From Cystobasidiopsis lactophilus (Eukaryota; Basidiomycota; Agaricostilbomycetes; Agaricostilbales; Chionosphaeraceae), in assembly GCA_001599975.1 (NCBI GenBank), contig BCIO01000001.1, forward strand, positions 62,001 through 126,000: DNA of 64,000 nt. Direction: 5' to 3'. Each line of letters starts with the position of its first letter. Within the stretch, counting starts at the first letter, position 1. The notes below the pieces were generated by a model, which saw only the letters and a program-made list of their open reading frames with translations, had not been told where the DNA came from and made no database searches. Position numbers and translations under genes: made by a program. Positions 55,385 to 64,000 of this stretch are shown piece after piece.

Positions 55385-57091
55385 TCAGGTGGAGAGCTTG
55401 GTGACGCCCATCGTCAGCGGGTTGCCACCCGATTCGTAGGTCAAGTTGCCGACGTCTGTCAGTATATCAACTCCATTTAGCACTGGGAAGCAAGTCGTTG
55501 AAGGGGAGCAAGCGACGCACGAGGGATGTTGAGCGGGTGGTTGTGCCACGCGACGTGGCAGTCCCGGCAGAGCATCTCCAGCTCGTCCCGCGACTTGACG
55601 ATGTGCTCCATGAACTCCGACTCGCCTCCGCTGTTGCCACCGGTCAATGCTTATCCACACAGGGATGAAAGGGAAAGAAGGGGACCAACTTTGTGTCGGT
55701 GGGCCAAAAGTTTGGACCTGGCAAAGCGTGGGTGCCGAGCAAGGTCGAGTTGAACGAAAAGGCGCCATTGTCAATAGGGTACTTCCTCCACTGTCCCACA
55801 ACCGACAGCGTGAGCAAAGGATCATTTGCTCAGAGAAAAAGGAGGGGGGCGAACCGTATTGCCACCGGCCCACTCTGTGATTTTGCCGCCCGCGTCAAAC
55901 ACTGGCCCCTCCCAGCCTGACGGACCCAAGTTGCCCATTGGCCAAATGCCAACTTTCTGGACCTTCCAAATGAGCTGCAAGAGGTCCGGGTGGATCTCGG
56001 CGTCGTCGTCCACGCCCAAGATCGGGCCGTTCTTGAAAGGGCCGGCGAGGTCGTTGCAGAGGGCGTAGATGAGAGCGAGGGCGGCGTTGTGCTGGGCGTT
56101 GCCAAAGTTGCGGGTGGGGCCAAAGGCAAAGTAGATGAACGAGATCTTGGCCTGGGTCAGGACCATGAGCAGCTCGTCGTCGATGGTCGACTGGTCCTCG
56201 ACGATGATCCACACTTGCTGCCGTTGGTTCTCGGCGACGTTGTCGAACCAGGCGTGGTCCCGGGCGGCCATGCGCCGCTCGTGCTCGTGGAAGGTGTCCA
56301 CATGGCGCTGCATGTACTTGGACCGCAAGGGCCCCGTCTTGCCGGCGGAGGACGTTTTGGTGAAGATGTAGGCGGTCGGCAGGTCGGGTTTTAACCGGCC
56401 CACGTCCCAGGCGAAGGTGCGGTCGGGGGATTGGGTGGAGTGGCGGACCATGCCGAGCGCGGCGTACTGGGTGGCGTAGACGTGCTTGCATTGGATGTCA
56501 ATGATGTTGGACTGGATGAAAGCGGGCAAAGAGGATCTAGAGGTGTAAGGGATGCGGGCGGCGGGTGACAGAGACGGAGGGGTCGTCGAGCAGTCGCAGA
56601 TTTGGCAAAAGTCGTCGTCCTGCGGGAACACGTCGCCCGGCGCTGTTGCTCCCAGGGATGTGAGGAATCGAGAAGCCTGTTTGGGGAGCATTCGGTGGCC
56701 GGTGCCCTTGATGACTGTCCCACGAGGGCCCCAGGGTCAGTGTTGTTATTTTACGCAAATCCACAGGAGGCCACGACGCACGCTCGAGGATGATGTTGAT
56801 GAGGACGACGGCGAGGACCAGGTAGGCCAGGTGCGGCCAGCGCCATCGCTTGCGGGCAGCAGCGGTCGCGCGGTGGCTGTAAATGTCCTCCCCCAAATAA
56901 GGCGAGAGCAAGCCGTCCTCCTCCTTGACGCCGCCGCCCTCGCTGCCGTTCATGATTCTGCTCGTCGAACCAGCGTGAGCCATGCTGCCGCTGCTGCTGT
57001 TGCTCACGGCGTGCCCCAAGCCGGACACATATGCATTTGGCAACAACTGGCTGGACAGCTGGACAGAAGGCGCGCGTCGGCGGGCGAGCAT
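55385..57091 (-). CDS. GT43-like type II glycosyltransferase (glucuronyltransferase fold)
   Basis: The N-tail has MNGSEGGGVKEEDGLLSPYL and one membrane anchor (WPHLAYLVLAVVLINIILE). The catalytic core shows the GT43 signs in order: FGNAQHNAALALIY (acceptor/donor loop), GVDDDAEIHPDLL (DDD metal motif), IWPMGNLGPSGWEGPVFDAG (as in the family's WPVG..EGPV), YPIDNGAFSFNSTLLG (as in FPVDMAGFA) and HVAWHNHPLNIP (family end VWHTRTEKP). Adjacent exons add SGGESEFMEHIVKSRDELEM. About 450 aa, Golgi-facing. In animals the fold makes glucuronic-acid linkages; in this fungus the acceptor is unknown. Stop at 55385-55387. Start could be an internal Met at 56956 (MNGSEGG). Family call from motifs, not from search. 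Confidence 0.75.
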
Positions 57092-57326
57092 AGCGCGGCG
57101 CTCCAGGCTTTCAGATAGGGCCTGCTATGTTCGCCTGGAGCAGGCGCGCGGGAAAGCTTGTGCGAGTTGACAGCGATTTGTCGTCGGCGAGGTCGAAGAG
57201 CAGCTGGTCGAGCTCGGAAGACAAATTCGCGAAACTGACAGCAGCGCGGACAAAGGACTCCCACGCTCGAAATTCGCTGTTCTTCTCGTTGCCCCCGACC
57301 AACCGAAACACGCTGCCCAAACCAAG

Positions 57327-59134
57327 ATGATGCGCCCTCAGAGGACCCGGGTGGTCAACTTCAATGGCCCCACGGTAGACGCCGACGAAGACGAGGAGGA
57401 GGAAGAGCCCTTCTACGTCGAGACGGAGGTCCATGATCCGGAGCAAGAATACGAGGTTCGCTGTCTCGCTCAACGAGTGTTTCATGGCCACTCTCTGAGA
57501 GAAGCGGTGAACAGGTCGAGGCTATCCTGGACTGGAAGCCAATGGAGGACAAGTACCTCGTCAAGTGGCTCGGTGAGCACGAGGCTTCTCGACTTTCAGA
57601 TTTCGACGTCTGATGCGTGACGGCGACTGCTGCACAGGCTGGGATGATCCTACTTGTGAGCTTTTGATTGCTATCACAGCGCACACGCATCCGCTAAGGA
57701 GACCCTGGGCTTCGCAGGGGAACCCAAGGACAACTTGGCGTGAGTTCTAGCCTTGCCTCTCATCCACTTGACGCCGGATTCACCCAAGCTCTATACTCAC
57801 AGCAACGTCTCGGAAGCCCTGGCTGAGTACCACAACGCCATTGCGGCCGCTGCCGCTGCCATCGAGCCTTTCAAATTCCCAAGTCCACCACCTGTCACCG
57901 CACCTGTCGCCGGCCCATCAGCTTCCACCTCGGCCACTCCCGCTTCGTCCGCCTCAGTAGAGCCGGCTGCTCCTGTGTGTGGCGTTCCCATTCCCAAGAG
58001 ACAAGATTGCTGAACTCTGCAATATTACCGTCCACCACAGATCACCGTGGTTTTGAACCTGGCCATCTTCAAGCCCCACGCCCAACCTCCCCCGAGCGCC
58101 CCGGTTGCTTTGGTCGTCAAAAACCCCGTCAAGCCCAAGACCGACTTCCGGCTGGACGAACCCTCCCCGGCCGCGCCTCCAGCCAAGGAGAAGGAAAGGG
58201 CCGCTTCCAAAGAAAAGGAGATGGCCAAGAAGGAGAATGCTCCACTTGCCGTGGGTTGCTCTCGCATACAATAGAGGAAGTAACCCCTCTCAGTCCTGTG
58301 ATGGTACCCACAGGCCCGCATTCGATGCAAGCTGCCCAATTCGTGGATCGCCGAGTTCTCCCTCTTGCCTACCGAGGTCTGTCGATGTCTTGCCTTGCTG
58401 TTGGTCAATCAAGCTCAACTCGCGTCTTCGACGGCACGGGCAGACCATCCAGAGCGTGTTTGTTCAGTTCCAAAAGCTGCTCTCGCCCCACTTTGCCGAC
58501 ATGGACTTCGAGCTGGGTAGGGAGTGTTGCTCTCACTGACGAATCTGTCTGATTTCCGTCAAAATCCTTACAGTCGACACGGTCCCACCTCGAACCCGCT
58601 ATGGCTCTGGCAACAAGTCTACTCTGAAGTGAGCTGTTTCTCCTCATCTTTACTCCAAGAAGATGTGGTAACATCGTTGGCCACAGATCTTGCGGCTTTG
58701 TGCCCAACGCCACTTTGCTGGTCAGCTTCAAGACCAAGATCTCGGACAGTTCGTCTCCCTTTCTCTCAGACCCCTAGGATCTATAGCCCAAATGAAGTTC
58801 GAACAGACCAGCAAGTGCTCGACGCCGAGTTCATTGACCTGGCCCAGGAGCTGCCCACCACCGGCGTGCTCCGCCCTCCCCCTCCTATGGCAGACGATGC
58901 CGAGGAGGCGCCGCCCAGCAAGAAGAAGAAGCTGGCTACTGCGGGCGGCAACGGCGTCAAGTCGAACGTGCACGGCTTTGGCAAGACGAAGAGCGGTGGT
59001 GGGACCAAGAAGCCTACCCGTGAGCCCCGTCGCCCTTGCTGTATCTTGAACTTGCCTTGCTTAAACTAGAGCTCCGCTTCACAGAGAAACGAGGCGAAAG
59101 CGACGACAGTGACTACGATGCCTCCAAGGAATGA
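57327..59134 (+). CDS. Chromodomain protein, HP1-like chromodomain with unusual C-terminus
   Basis: Starts MMRPQRTRVVNFNGPTVDAD with an acidic run, then a spliced chromodomain: EYE, VEAILDWKPMEDKYLVKWLG, WDDPT, WEPKDNLANVSEALAEY. The aromatic cage residues are visible (Y of EYE, two tryptophans of KWLGW), so methyl-lysine binding (likely H3K9me) is plausible. An Ala/Pro-rich linker and a Lys/Glu-rich segment (KEKERAASKEKEMAKKENAP) follow. The C-terminal part (ARIRCKLPNSWIAEFSLLPTE; QSVFVQFQKLLSPHFADMDF; ILRLCAQRHFAGQLQDQ; VLDAEFIDLAQELPTTGVLR) does not look like a chromoshadow domain to me. End SDDSDYDASKE, TGA 59132. About ten introns. Confidence 0.7.
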
Positions 59135-59497
59135 GCGGAACGCCCGATGCCCTTCGCTCGCCACAACCCGAACAGGAGAGCGACCGAGTGCACGATGACT
59201 TTGGATTCTCATTGACGGCGTGAGAGATGTACATTAGCCTAGCTGCAAAGTCTTTTTTGAACGGTTACTGAACCAGCATTGAGTCCTTGCCCTCTGCCGT
59301 GCCGCCACTGCTGTGCGCGAGAGGTCTTCTTGGTGCCGCGAACCCTCTGCCATGCCTGTTGCCGTTTGCGATGCGCGTAATGCCTTGTCGGAACTCCCAG
59401 AGTCAACTCTGCCATCCGTTTGCAACTAAGTTATTGCGCTATCGCTTGTCAATTTCAATGCTAAACGGTGCCGCAGCGGTAACGCCGCAGCCTGCTC
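59135..59497. other. Convergent 3' region
   Basis: Between the chromodomain gene and the aldo-keto reductase gene. Nothing seen. Confidence 0.45.
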
Positions 59498-60941
59498 TCA
59501 AGGATGATCGACCACGTTCCAAGAAACAGATCCTGCTTTCCCTTGGTCCAAGCCATCGAGCTCGCTCATGGCCTTGTCGTCCAGCTCAAAGTCGAAGACG
59601 TCAAAGTTGGCCTCTGGCGCCACCATCACGTCAGTGGCTACTGAGGAAAGCGGAGCAACGACGAACCGATGCGTTCCTTTGTGTCGCTCTTAGGAAGAGG
59701 AACAAATCCTTTCTGAAGCGACCACCGAACTAAGACTTGAGCCCAAGTTTTGCCGACCTGCTGTCGCTCTGAGAATGAGCAGGCTGTAGTAAGGGCGCCC
59801 TTCTCACCCGCTCTGCGATGAACATTAGCGTCGGATCGTCCTTCTTCAATGATCGAACCAATGGGCAGTAGGCCTGATATGCCGCACTCTCAGCACACCG
59901 AAGCGGCGAACGCCCCTTCTGACGTACCTGGACCACAATCTTGTGTTGCCTAGCAGTTTGACCGCAATGAGCACCTCAAAGATATATCACAGGGGAACGA
60001 CTTCGCTAGCACGCACCGGCAAAAGTCCACGATATCGCGTTGCTCTTTGGCCAAAAGTCAGTCACGCTTGGCCATAGGGCAATGATAGACATACGGCACC
60101 AAGGATGTAATTCGACCTTCCAGGAATAAATTCCAGCATTATTACATTGAGTGGTAAAGAGGAAACCACAGAACCAACCTGGTTGACTTCGATCTCGTCG
60201 AGCAGGCCTTCAGCCTCCGCTTCTTTAAAGTGGTGCACGCCGTAGTTGCTGACGCCGATCGCATTGATCTTTCCTTCTTTCTCTAGAATCTCTTTGAGCA
60301 AGCCTCGCCGTACCCAGATCTAGAAGACCTACTAGCTTGGATCAGGACCTTCAGTGCTTCTAGTCGCTTCTCTTTGCCGGCGGTCGGGTCCTGAAGCGAA
60401 GCAGACACGTTTGTTTCTTACAGAACAGATTCGTTAAGTGCGGCTTACATGCAGCAAGAACAAATCCCACGGGCCCAGCGCGCCAATGCGCTCATTCGAC
60501 GTCTTGACAGCCTCAGTCGCCTTCTCGGTGCCTTTGCGCCTCACATATGAGAATTTCAATGTATACTGGGTGAAACGGGTCGCACCATGCTCTTTGCCAG
60601 TCACTTTCGTGGTGAGCCAGAGGTCAGACCTCTTCAAGCCAGACTCTGCGACGGCCTTGGCAACCTCGGCTTCGTTTCTGTAGGCCTGTTGGCTTGGAAT
60701 AAGTGTCCGAGAGCCACAAAGTTCAGGAGAGAGGCAAACCCGAGCACTGTCGATGTGGACGTATCCGGCCGCGAGGGCCCACTTGCAGCTTTGGTGGGCA
60801 GCGGTCGATCTTGGCTCTACGTGAGTCGTCTTTCGACAAACTGCGCAGCGGGGGCACCGACTGATAGACACCAAAGCCTACGACTGGCATGGCTTTTGAA
60901 GAGGCCCGCAGGGCGACGGTAGAGGCAGGGGAGAAGCTCAT
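59498..60941 (-). CDS. Aldo-keto reductase
   Basis: NADPH-dependent reduction of aldehydes or ketones. Start MSFSPASTVALRASSKAMPV with VGFGVYQ. Catalytic tetrad in place: D and Y in HIDSARVYRNEAEVAKAV, K in LWLTTKV, H in DLFLLH. Then INAIGVSNYGVHHFKEAEAE, EIEVNQ, EQRDIVDFCR, IVVQ and YCPLVRSLKKDDPTLMFIAE (YxPL motif), QVLVRWSLQKGFVPLPKSDT (cofactor-binding PKS), DVFDFELDDKAMSELDGLDQ, and the end SWNVVDHP at 59498. Ten or so short exons. The motif set matches the yeast 2-methylbutyraldehyde reductase/YDL124W-like group. Substrate unknown. Family length normal. Confidence 0.85.
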
Positions 60942-61193
60942 CGTGAGCGAGCGATTGGATTGACAGCGGCCGAGAGGAGAGCTTGTTAAGGTCAAGGCAG
61001 CTCAAAATCGGACCAGAAAGGCAGAAAGGCTGCTCAAATCGATGCACTCAAAGCGAGAATTGGTTAAGGAGAGGAGAGCGACTTCGCGTGCATGTCATTT
61101 CGGCGATGTGAATATACAAGTGGTAAGGCCCTACAACAAGCTGCTCTAGCAGCTCGGAGATATCGTCGTATATGGGGCGTGAGAGGTCGTGTA

Positions 61194-61953
61194 TCAGCGG
61201 GTGAAGAGCCTCCTCTTGTGCTTGTTGGCAGCGTTCTTCCACAGTCGGTGGGCCTCACGGAGAGCCTCTGGACGAACAGGACCATCGTCGCCTTGTTGGA
61301 TTTGGAACTTGCGAGCTTTGGAAGCGGCTTCAGTAGCACGGACAGGGAAGGAGCAGGTGAGAGAGCAAACCAGACGCCATGATCTCACCAACGAACACCT
61401 TGGTCGCTCCACCAATGGCAATGACAGCTTCATGGTCAGGGTCGAGCTGAGAAAGGTGACGGATGAGCTGAGAGTGAGGTTTGAGCAGTGATCACAGGAG
61501 CAAGCAGCCAGCCGTCTGACCTTCGTCACTGTGGCTGGCTCGATTCGGGACGCGTCCAAAGCTACGAGGCGATCTCTTTGGCCTTCCGAGCCATGCTGAT
61601 AGATGAAGCTGCAAGAAAGCTTCAGCGCAGGCCGACAAGGGGCAGTGGTGGACGTACGTCTTGCGGGCTTTGTAGTCGGCAATGCGCTGGTTCACGATTC
61701 GGGGGTCCTCCGGCCTGCACAAGTTCATCACATCTCCGTCGTCCTCGTACTCCGACTCGTTTTCGGCGTCGTGAACAGAAGGAGGGGCAGATCTGGGCGA
61801 TTTGGAGCCGCTTCTGGCTGGAGACAACGCCACTGGATCGGAGGCCCTCAATCTTCTGCGCTTTGGCTCTGGATCGCCATCGATGCTCTTCTTGCGCTTT
61901 TTGGAAGGACTGGCAACCGGCGAGGACGAGCCATTGGTCGCGGGCCACACCAT
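61194..61953 (-). CDS. TAF11: TAF11, TFIID subunit with histone fold
   Basis: Subunit of the general transcription factor TFIID, pairing with TAF13. A basic/acidic N-terminus (SPSKKRKKSIDGDPEPKRRR) and an acidic EYEDDGDVMNLCRPEDPR lead to the histone fold: an exon joins ADYKARKT to FIYQHGSEGQRDRLVALDAS and RIEPATVTK; a 57-nt intron leads to LIRHLSQLDPDHEAVIAIGG and ATKVFVGEIMAS, and a third gives ARKFQIQQGDDGPVRPEALR continuing EAHRLWKN. 'AIGGATKVFVGE' is the TAF11 core and PVRPEALREAHR the C-terminal helix, as in yeast and human TAF11. Start 61953 is the first Met in the long exon; an upstream exon cannot be excluded. Divergent from the MPLKIP-like gene over a gap of about 200 bp. Confidence 0.82.
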
Positions 61954-62153
61954 TTCGGCGAGTCGCCTTCACTTTCGTCGTGGTTGCTGTCCAACGTCGA
62001 GGTCGGCCGCAAAAGTCGCTGCTTCGAGGCCTGCAACTGCTGGCTTTCATCTTCTCATCACTCAGAAAGCGGGCATACTACTCGCCTACGCTCAGGAAGG
62101 CCGCCTCAGTCTCCAGCGCCTGCAGGCCGAGTTCAATTAAAGTCGCCCGCAAA

Positions 62154-62548
62154 ATGGACTTCGACCCAAGCGACTTTGGCCTGCCCGCTGCGTTTGGAGC
62201 CAAGAAGGCACCAAAGCCAAAACAACCCAAACAGCCGAGGTCTGAGGCGACCAGCGCGAATGCCACGCCCGTCGACGCTCAAAGGGGCGCCATCTCCCAA
62301 AATGAAGGCCAGAGCGGCAGCCAGCCCCAAAAGGTGACGAGCAGTAGTCTGTTTGATGAAGTTGCACGGCTGAATGGTGGCCAATGCAGAGGCCCAACGA
62401 CTTCTCACCAAGAGGCAGAGGGAACAAGCGAGGGCGAGGCGGCAGAGGAGGCTCGGGAGGCGCCTTCCCTCCAAGACACGCCCACGGCGACCCTGGGCGG
62501 CTGTTCCACCCTTGCATGCTAGAAGATCCATGGGCAGAGCTATCGTAG
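62154..62548 (+). CDS. Small protein with RGG stretch and MPLKIP/TTDN1-like C-terminus
   Basis: Two exons, 62154-62333 and 62390-62548, joined in phase 0 across a 56-nt intron (donor AAG/GTGACG, acceptor AATGCAG, branch-like CTGAA). Exon 1 gives MDFDPSDFGLPAAFGAKKAP and a Pro/Gln/Ser-rich region to GSQPQK; exon 2 reads RPNDFSPRGRGNKRGRGGRG, continuing GSGGAFPPRHAHGDPG, then RLFHPCMLEDPWAELS and stop. The end strongly resembles KPSMLEDPWAGLE of human MPLKIP (TTDN1), a nuclear protein mutated in non-photosensitive trichothiodystrophy and reported to work with the lariat-debranching enzyme DBR1. About 112 aa, disordered except the motif. The homology rests on a short motif plus RGG context. Unspliced, the first frame runs on to about 62522 without the motif. 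Confidence 0.62.
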
Positions 62549-62660
62549 CTTGTTTTTCAGGTTCTAGCTTTCATCGGTTGGTTCCTTTCTTTTCCCCTCG
62601 ACTCCCGCTTTTATCAACAGTCTCATTTTCGGTCTACTGTTCATCGTGCAGCATGCCTCT

Positions 62661-64000
62661 TCAGGCCTTTTTCTTGATGTCCTGGCCTAGCTGGTGCAGC
62701 TGTTCGGGGTGGCCGAGCTGGTTGGCCTGGTGGTCCTCCTGGATCTCTTGCTTGTACTTTTTGGTTTCAGCGGCCGAGTGGGTCGAGTGAGCCCGGAAGA
62801 GGCTCTTGCCGCCCAGGTAGAAGAAGGTGAAGGGCACAAAGGTCAAGAGGTGGCCGTAGAAGCCGAGGTTGCGCCACTGGGCATTTGCCAATGTAAACAG
62901 TCTGCCAAGATCAAGGGAGAGAAAGGAAGAACGCACGGCTTGCATGGTGGGCTTGAACTCCATGAGAACGAAAGGCACGACGGCGTAGTTGACGGTGAGC
63001 TGGGTGAAGACGATGCCGAGAATATCGTAGAGCGTCTTGAGAGCCGTCTTGGGGCCGCCCGATTTGCTGGCCAGCTGTTCCGAGGTGAGGAAGTACGGGC
63101 GCACGTATTTGCGCATGTCCCGGCCCAAGGTTTGCAAGAAGCCGCCCAGGAAGAAGGTCAGGTAGTAGTTGACGTTCACGCCATGCCACCTGTCGCACCA
63201 TCATCAAGCTCCGACCCGACAGCGTCTGAGCGAAACTCTTACAGAGCGCTGGTTCCGAAAGTGGCCATGGTGGACTTGAAGCCAGGTCTGGCGCCCTTCT
63301 TGGCCAAGCGGGTGTAGATGGTCTCCCTCAGCCAGACGTTCGTAAAGCAGTTCCCTATTTGGCCGCACACTTGCTGTCAGGGTCTGCTCACTAAAGAAAG
63401 AAATACACTCACAGGAGTCCAACAGCATCTTCCAGTTCTCAGCAAACTCGATGCCCCAGACCTTGACGTTGCGAGCTCCGGCCCAGACTCCCTCTTTGGG
63501 CGACTCGCTCTGAGCGATGCCGGACACAATGCAGCCCGCTTCCCTATTGGCAGACATTATTAGAGAGAGCAACGAGACGAGATGAAAGGCAATACGAACG
63601 ATATGAGCCAGATGCCGTAGTACTTGGTGCGGGCCACAAAGCCGGCCGAGTTGACGTGGACCAACTTTTGCACCCAGCCCGCGTGCGCCACCTTTCCCAC
63701 CGCCAGTTCCGAGTAGCTCCACTTGCCAGCCTGGGTAGCATAGATGCCCAGGAAGAGCACGCCCAAGCTGAACCTCTTGGCGGCTTCGGCGAAGCGACCG
63801 GGAGGGAGGGGACTCTTGACGAACTTGATGTAGGAAGGGTAGGTGACGCCTGGGCCGATGAGAAAGGCTGGCAGGAAGAAGGCGAACCCCAAAAAGGGCA
63901 GCAGCGGCACGGGCTCCGGGTGGGCGGCGGTCGAGGCGTCGTAGGCGTTCCAGCTAAACATGGTCAAGCGGAGGACCAAGACCATCATGGGGCCCGTGAT
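62661..64000 (-). CDS. ALE1: MBOAT lysophospholipid acyltransferase (ALE1-like), 5' end beyond the window
   Basis: Membrane O-acyltransferase, likely re-acylating lysophospholipids in the ER. Seen from the N-side: LVLRLTMFSWNAYDASTAAH, FLGFAFFLPAFLIGPGVTYP, then hydrophobic segments GVLFLGIYATQAGKWSYSEL and YYGIWLISF. The MBOAT catalytic region WHGVNVNYYLTFFLGGFLQT includes the His of the family (W-H-G-V-N, at 63175-63190). Next come RYVRPYFL-like sequence, DILGIVFTQLTVNYAVVPFV, GFYGHLLTFVPFTFFYLGGK and a charged C-terminus ending in Lys (LGQDIKKKA), an ER retrieval-like signal. Five or more introns in the visible part. The start lies to the right of 64000. Other MBOAT groups (GUP1) are less likely given FLIGPGVTYPSY. 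Confidence 0.82.

Noticed and set aside
62770-62800. A-box-like GGCCGAGTGG string
   Set aside because: Lies inside the MBOAT coding exon and lacks any tRNA arms.

Overview
The window looks like nuclear DNA of a basidiomycete fungus, most likely a Pucciniomycotina yeast of the Microbotryomycetes type. The reasons are GC-rich coding DNA, genes cut by many 48-70 nt GT-AG introns, very small exons, short intergenic gaps, and a gene set with a Zn2Cys6 regulator, chitin deacetylase, ROM2-type RhoGEF, WWM1-like protein and a single kinase-bearing BUB1/MAD3 gene. The placement is inferred from style and gene content; no search was run. No virus-like element, LTR element or CRISPR array was seen.

Layout. 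0-0.25 kb: a tRNA-Ser(CGA) gene that, besides the normal small intron next to the anticodon, is interrupted in its D arm by a 63-nt insert with spliceosomal GT-AG ends. This is the most unusual feature of the window. 0.46-7 kb: ROM2-type RhoGEF and a secreted SMP-30-like lactonohydrolase. 7.9-13.9 kb: four tandem paralogues of an unrecognised F-box-like, cysteine-rich family. 14.4-16.6 kb: an unknown membrane protein whose 3' half carries a 178-bp tandem duplication. 17-21 kb: a WWM1-like WW protein and an unknown multi-exon protein. 22-25.4 kb: a secreted cysteine-containing protein and a single-exon F-box protein flanked by a 40-bp direct repeat. 25.6-28 kb: tandem pair of unusual short-chain dehydrogenase-like genes sharing a promoter motif. 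28.5-29.8 kb: membrane-anchored chitin deacetylase. 30-36.3 kb: second tandem array, four multi-exon genes for small helical proteins, with a conserved non-coding repeat between them.

37-45.9 kb: housekeeping and regulatory genes on the plus strand: BUB1/MadBub checkpoint kinase, a small unknown protein, a classical SDR and a Zn2Cys6 transcription factor. 46.4-55 kb: a type II membrane glycosyltransferase-like protein, a coiled-coil gene made of short exons, a (6-4) photolyase, a small ORF and an F-box/leucine-rich protein. 55.4-64 kb: a GT43-like (glucuronyltransferase fold) enzyme, a chromodomain protein, an aldo-keto reductase, TAF11, a small protein with an MPLKIP/TTDN1-type C-terminus, and an MBOAT lysophospholipid acyltransferase that runs off the right edge.

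Functional themes: cell-wall and surface carbohydrate biology (ROM2, WWM1, chitin deacetylase, two glycosyltransferases, MBOAT); redox enzymes; chromosome and transcription machinery (BUB1, chromodomain protein, TAF11, MPLKIP-like protein); and two lineage-specific tandem arrays. Exon borders were read by eye from GT/AG signals and frame continuity, so boundaries of multi-exon genes are approximate unless stated.
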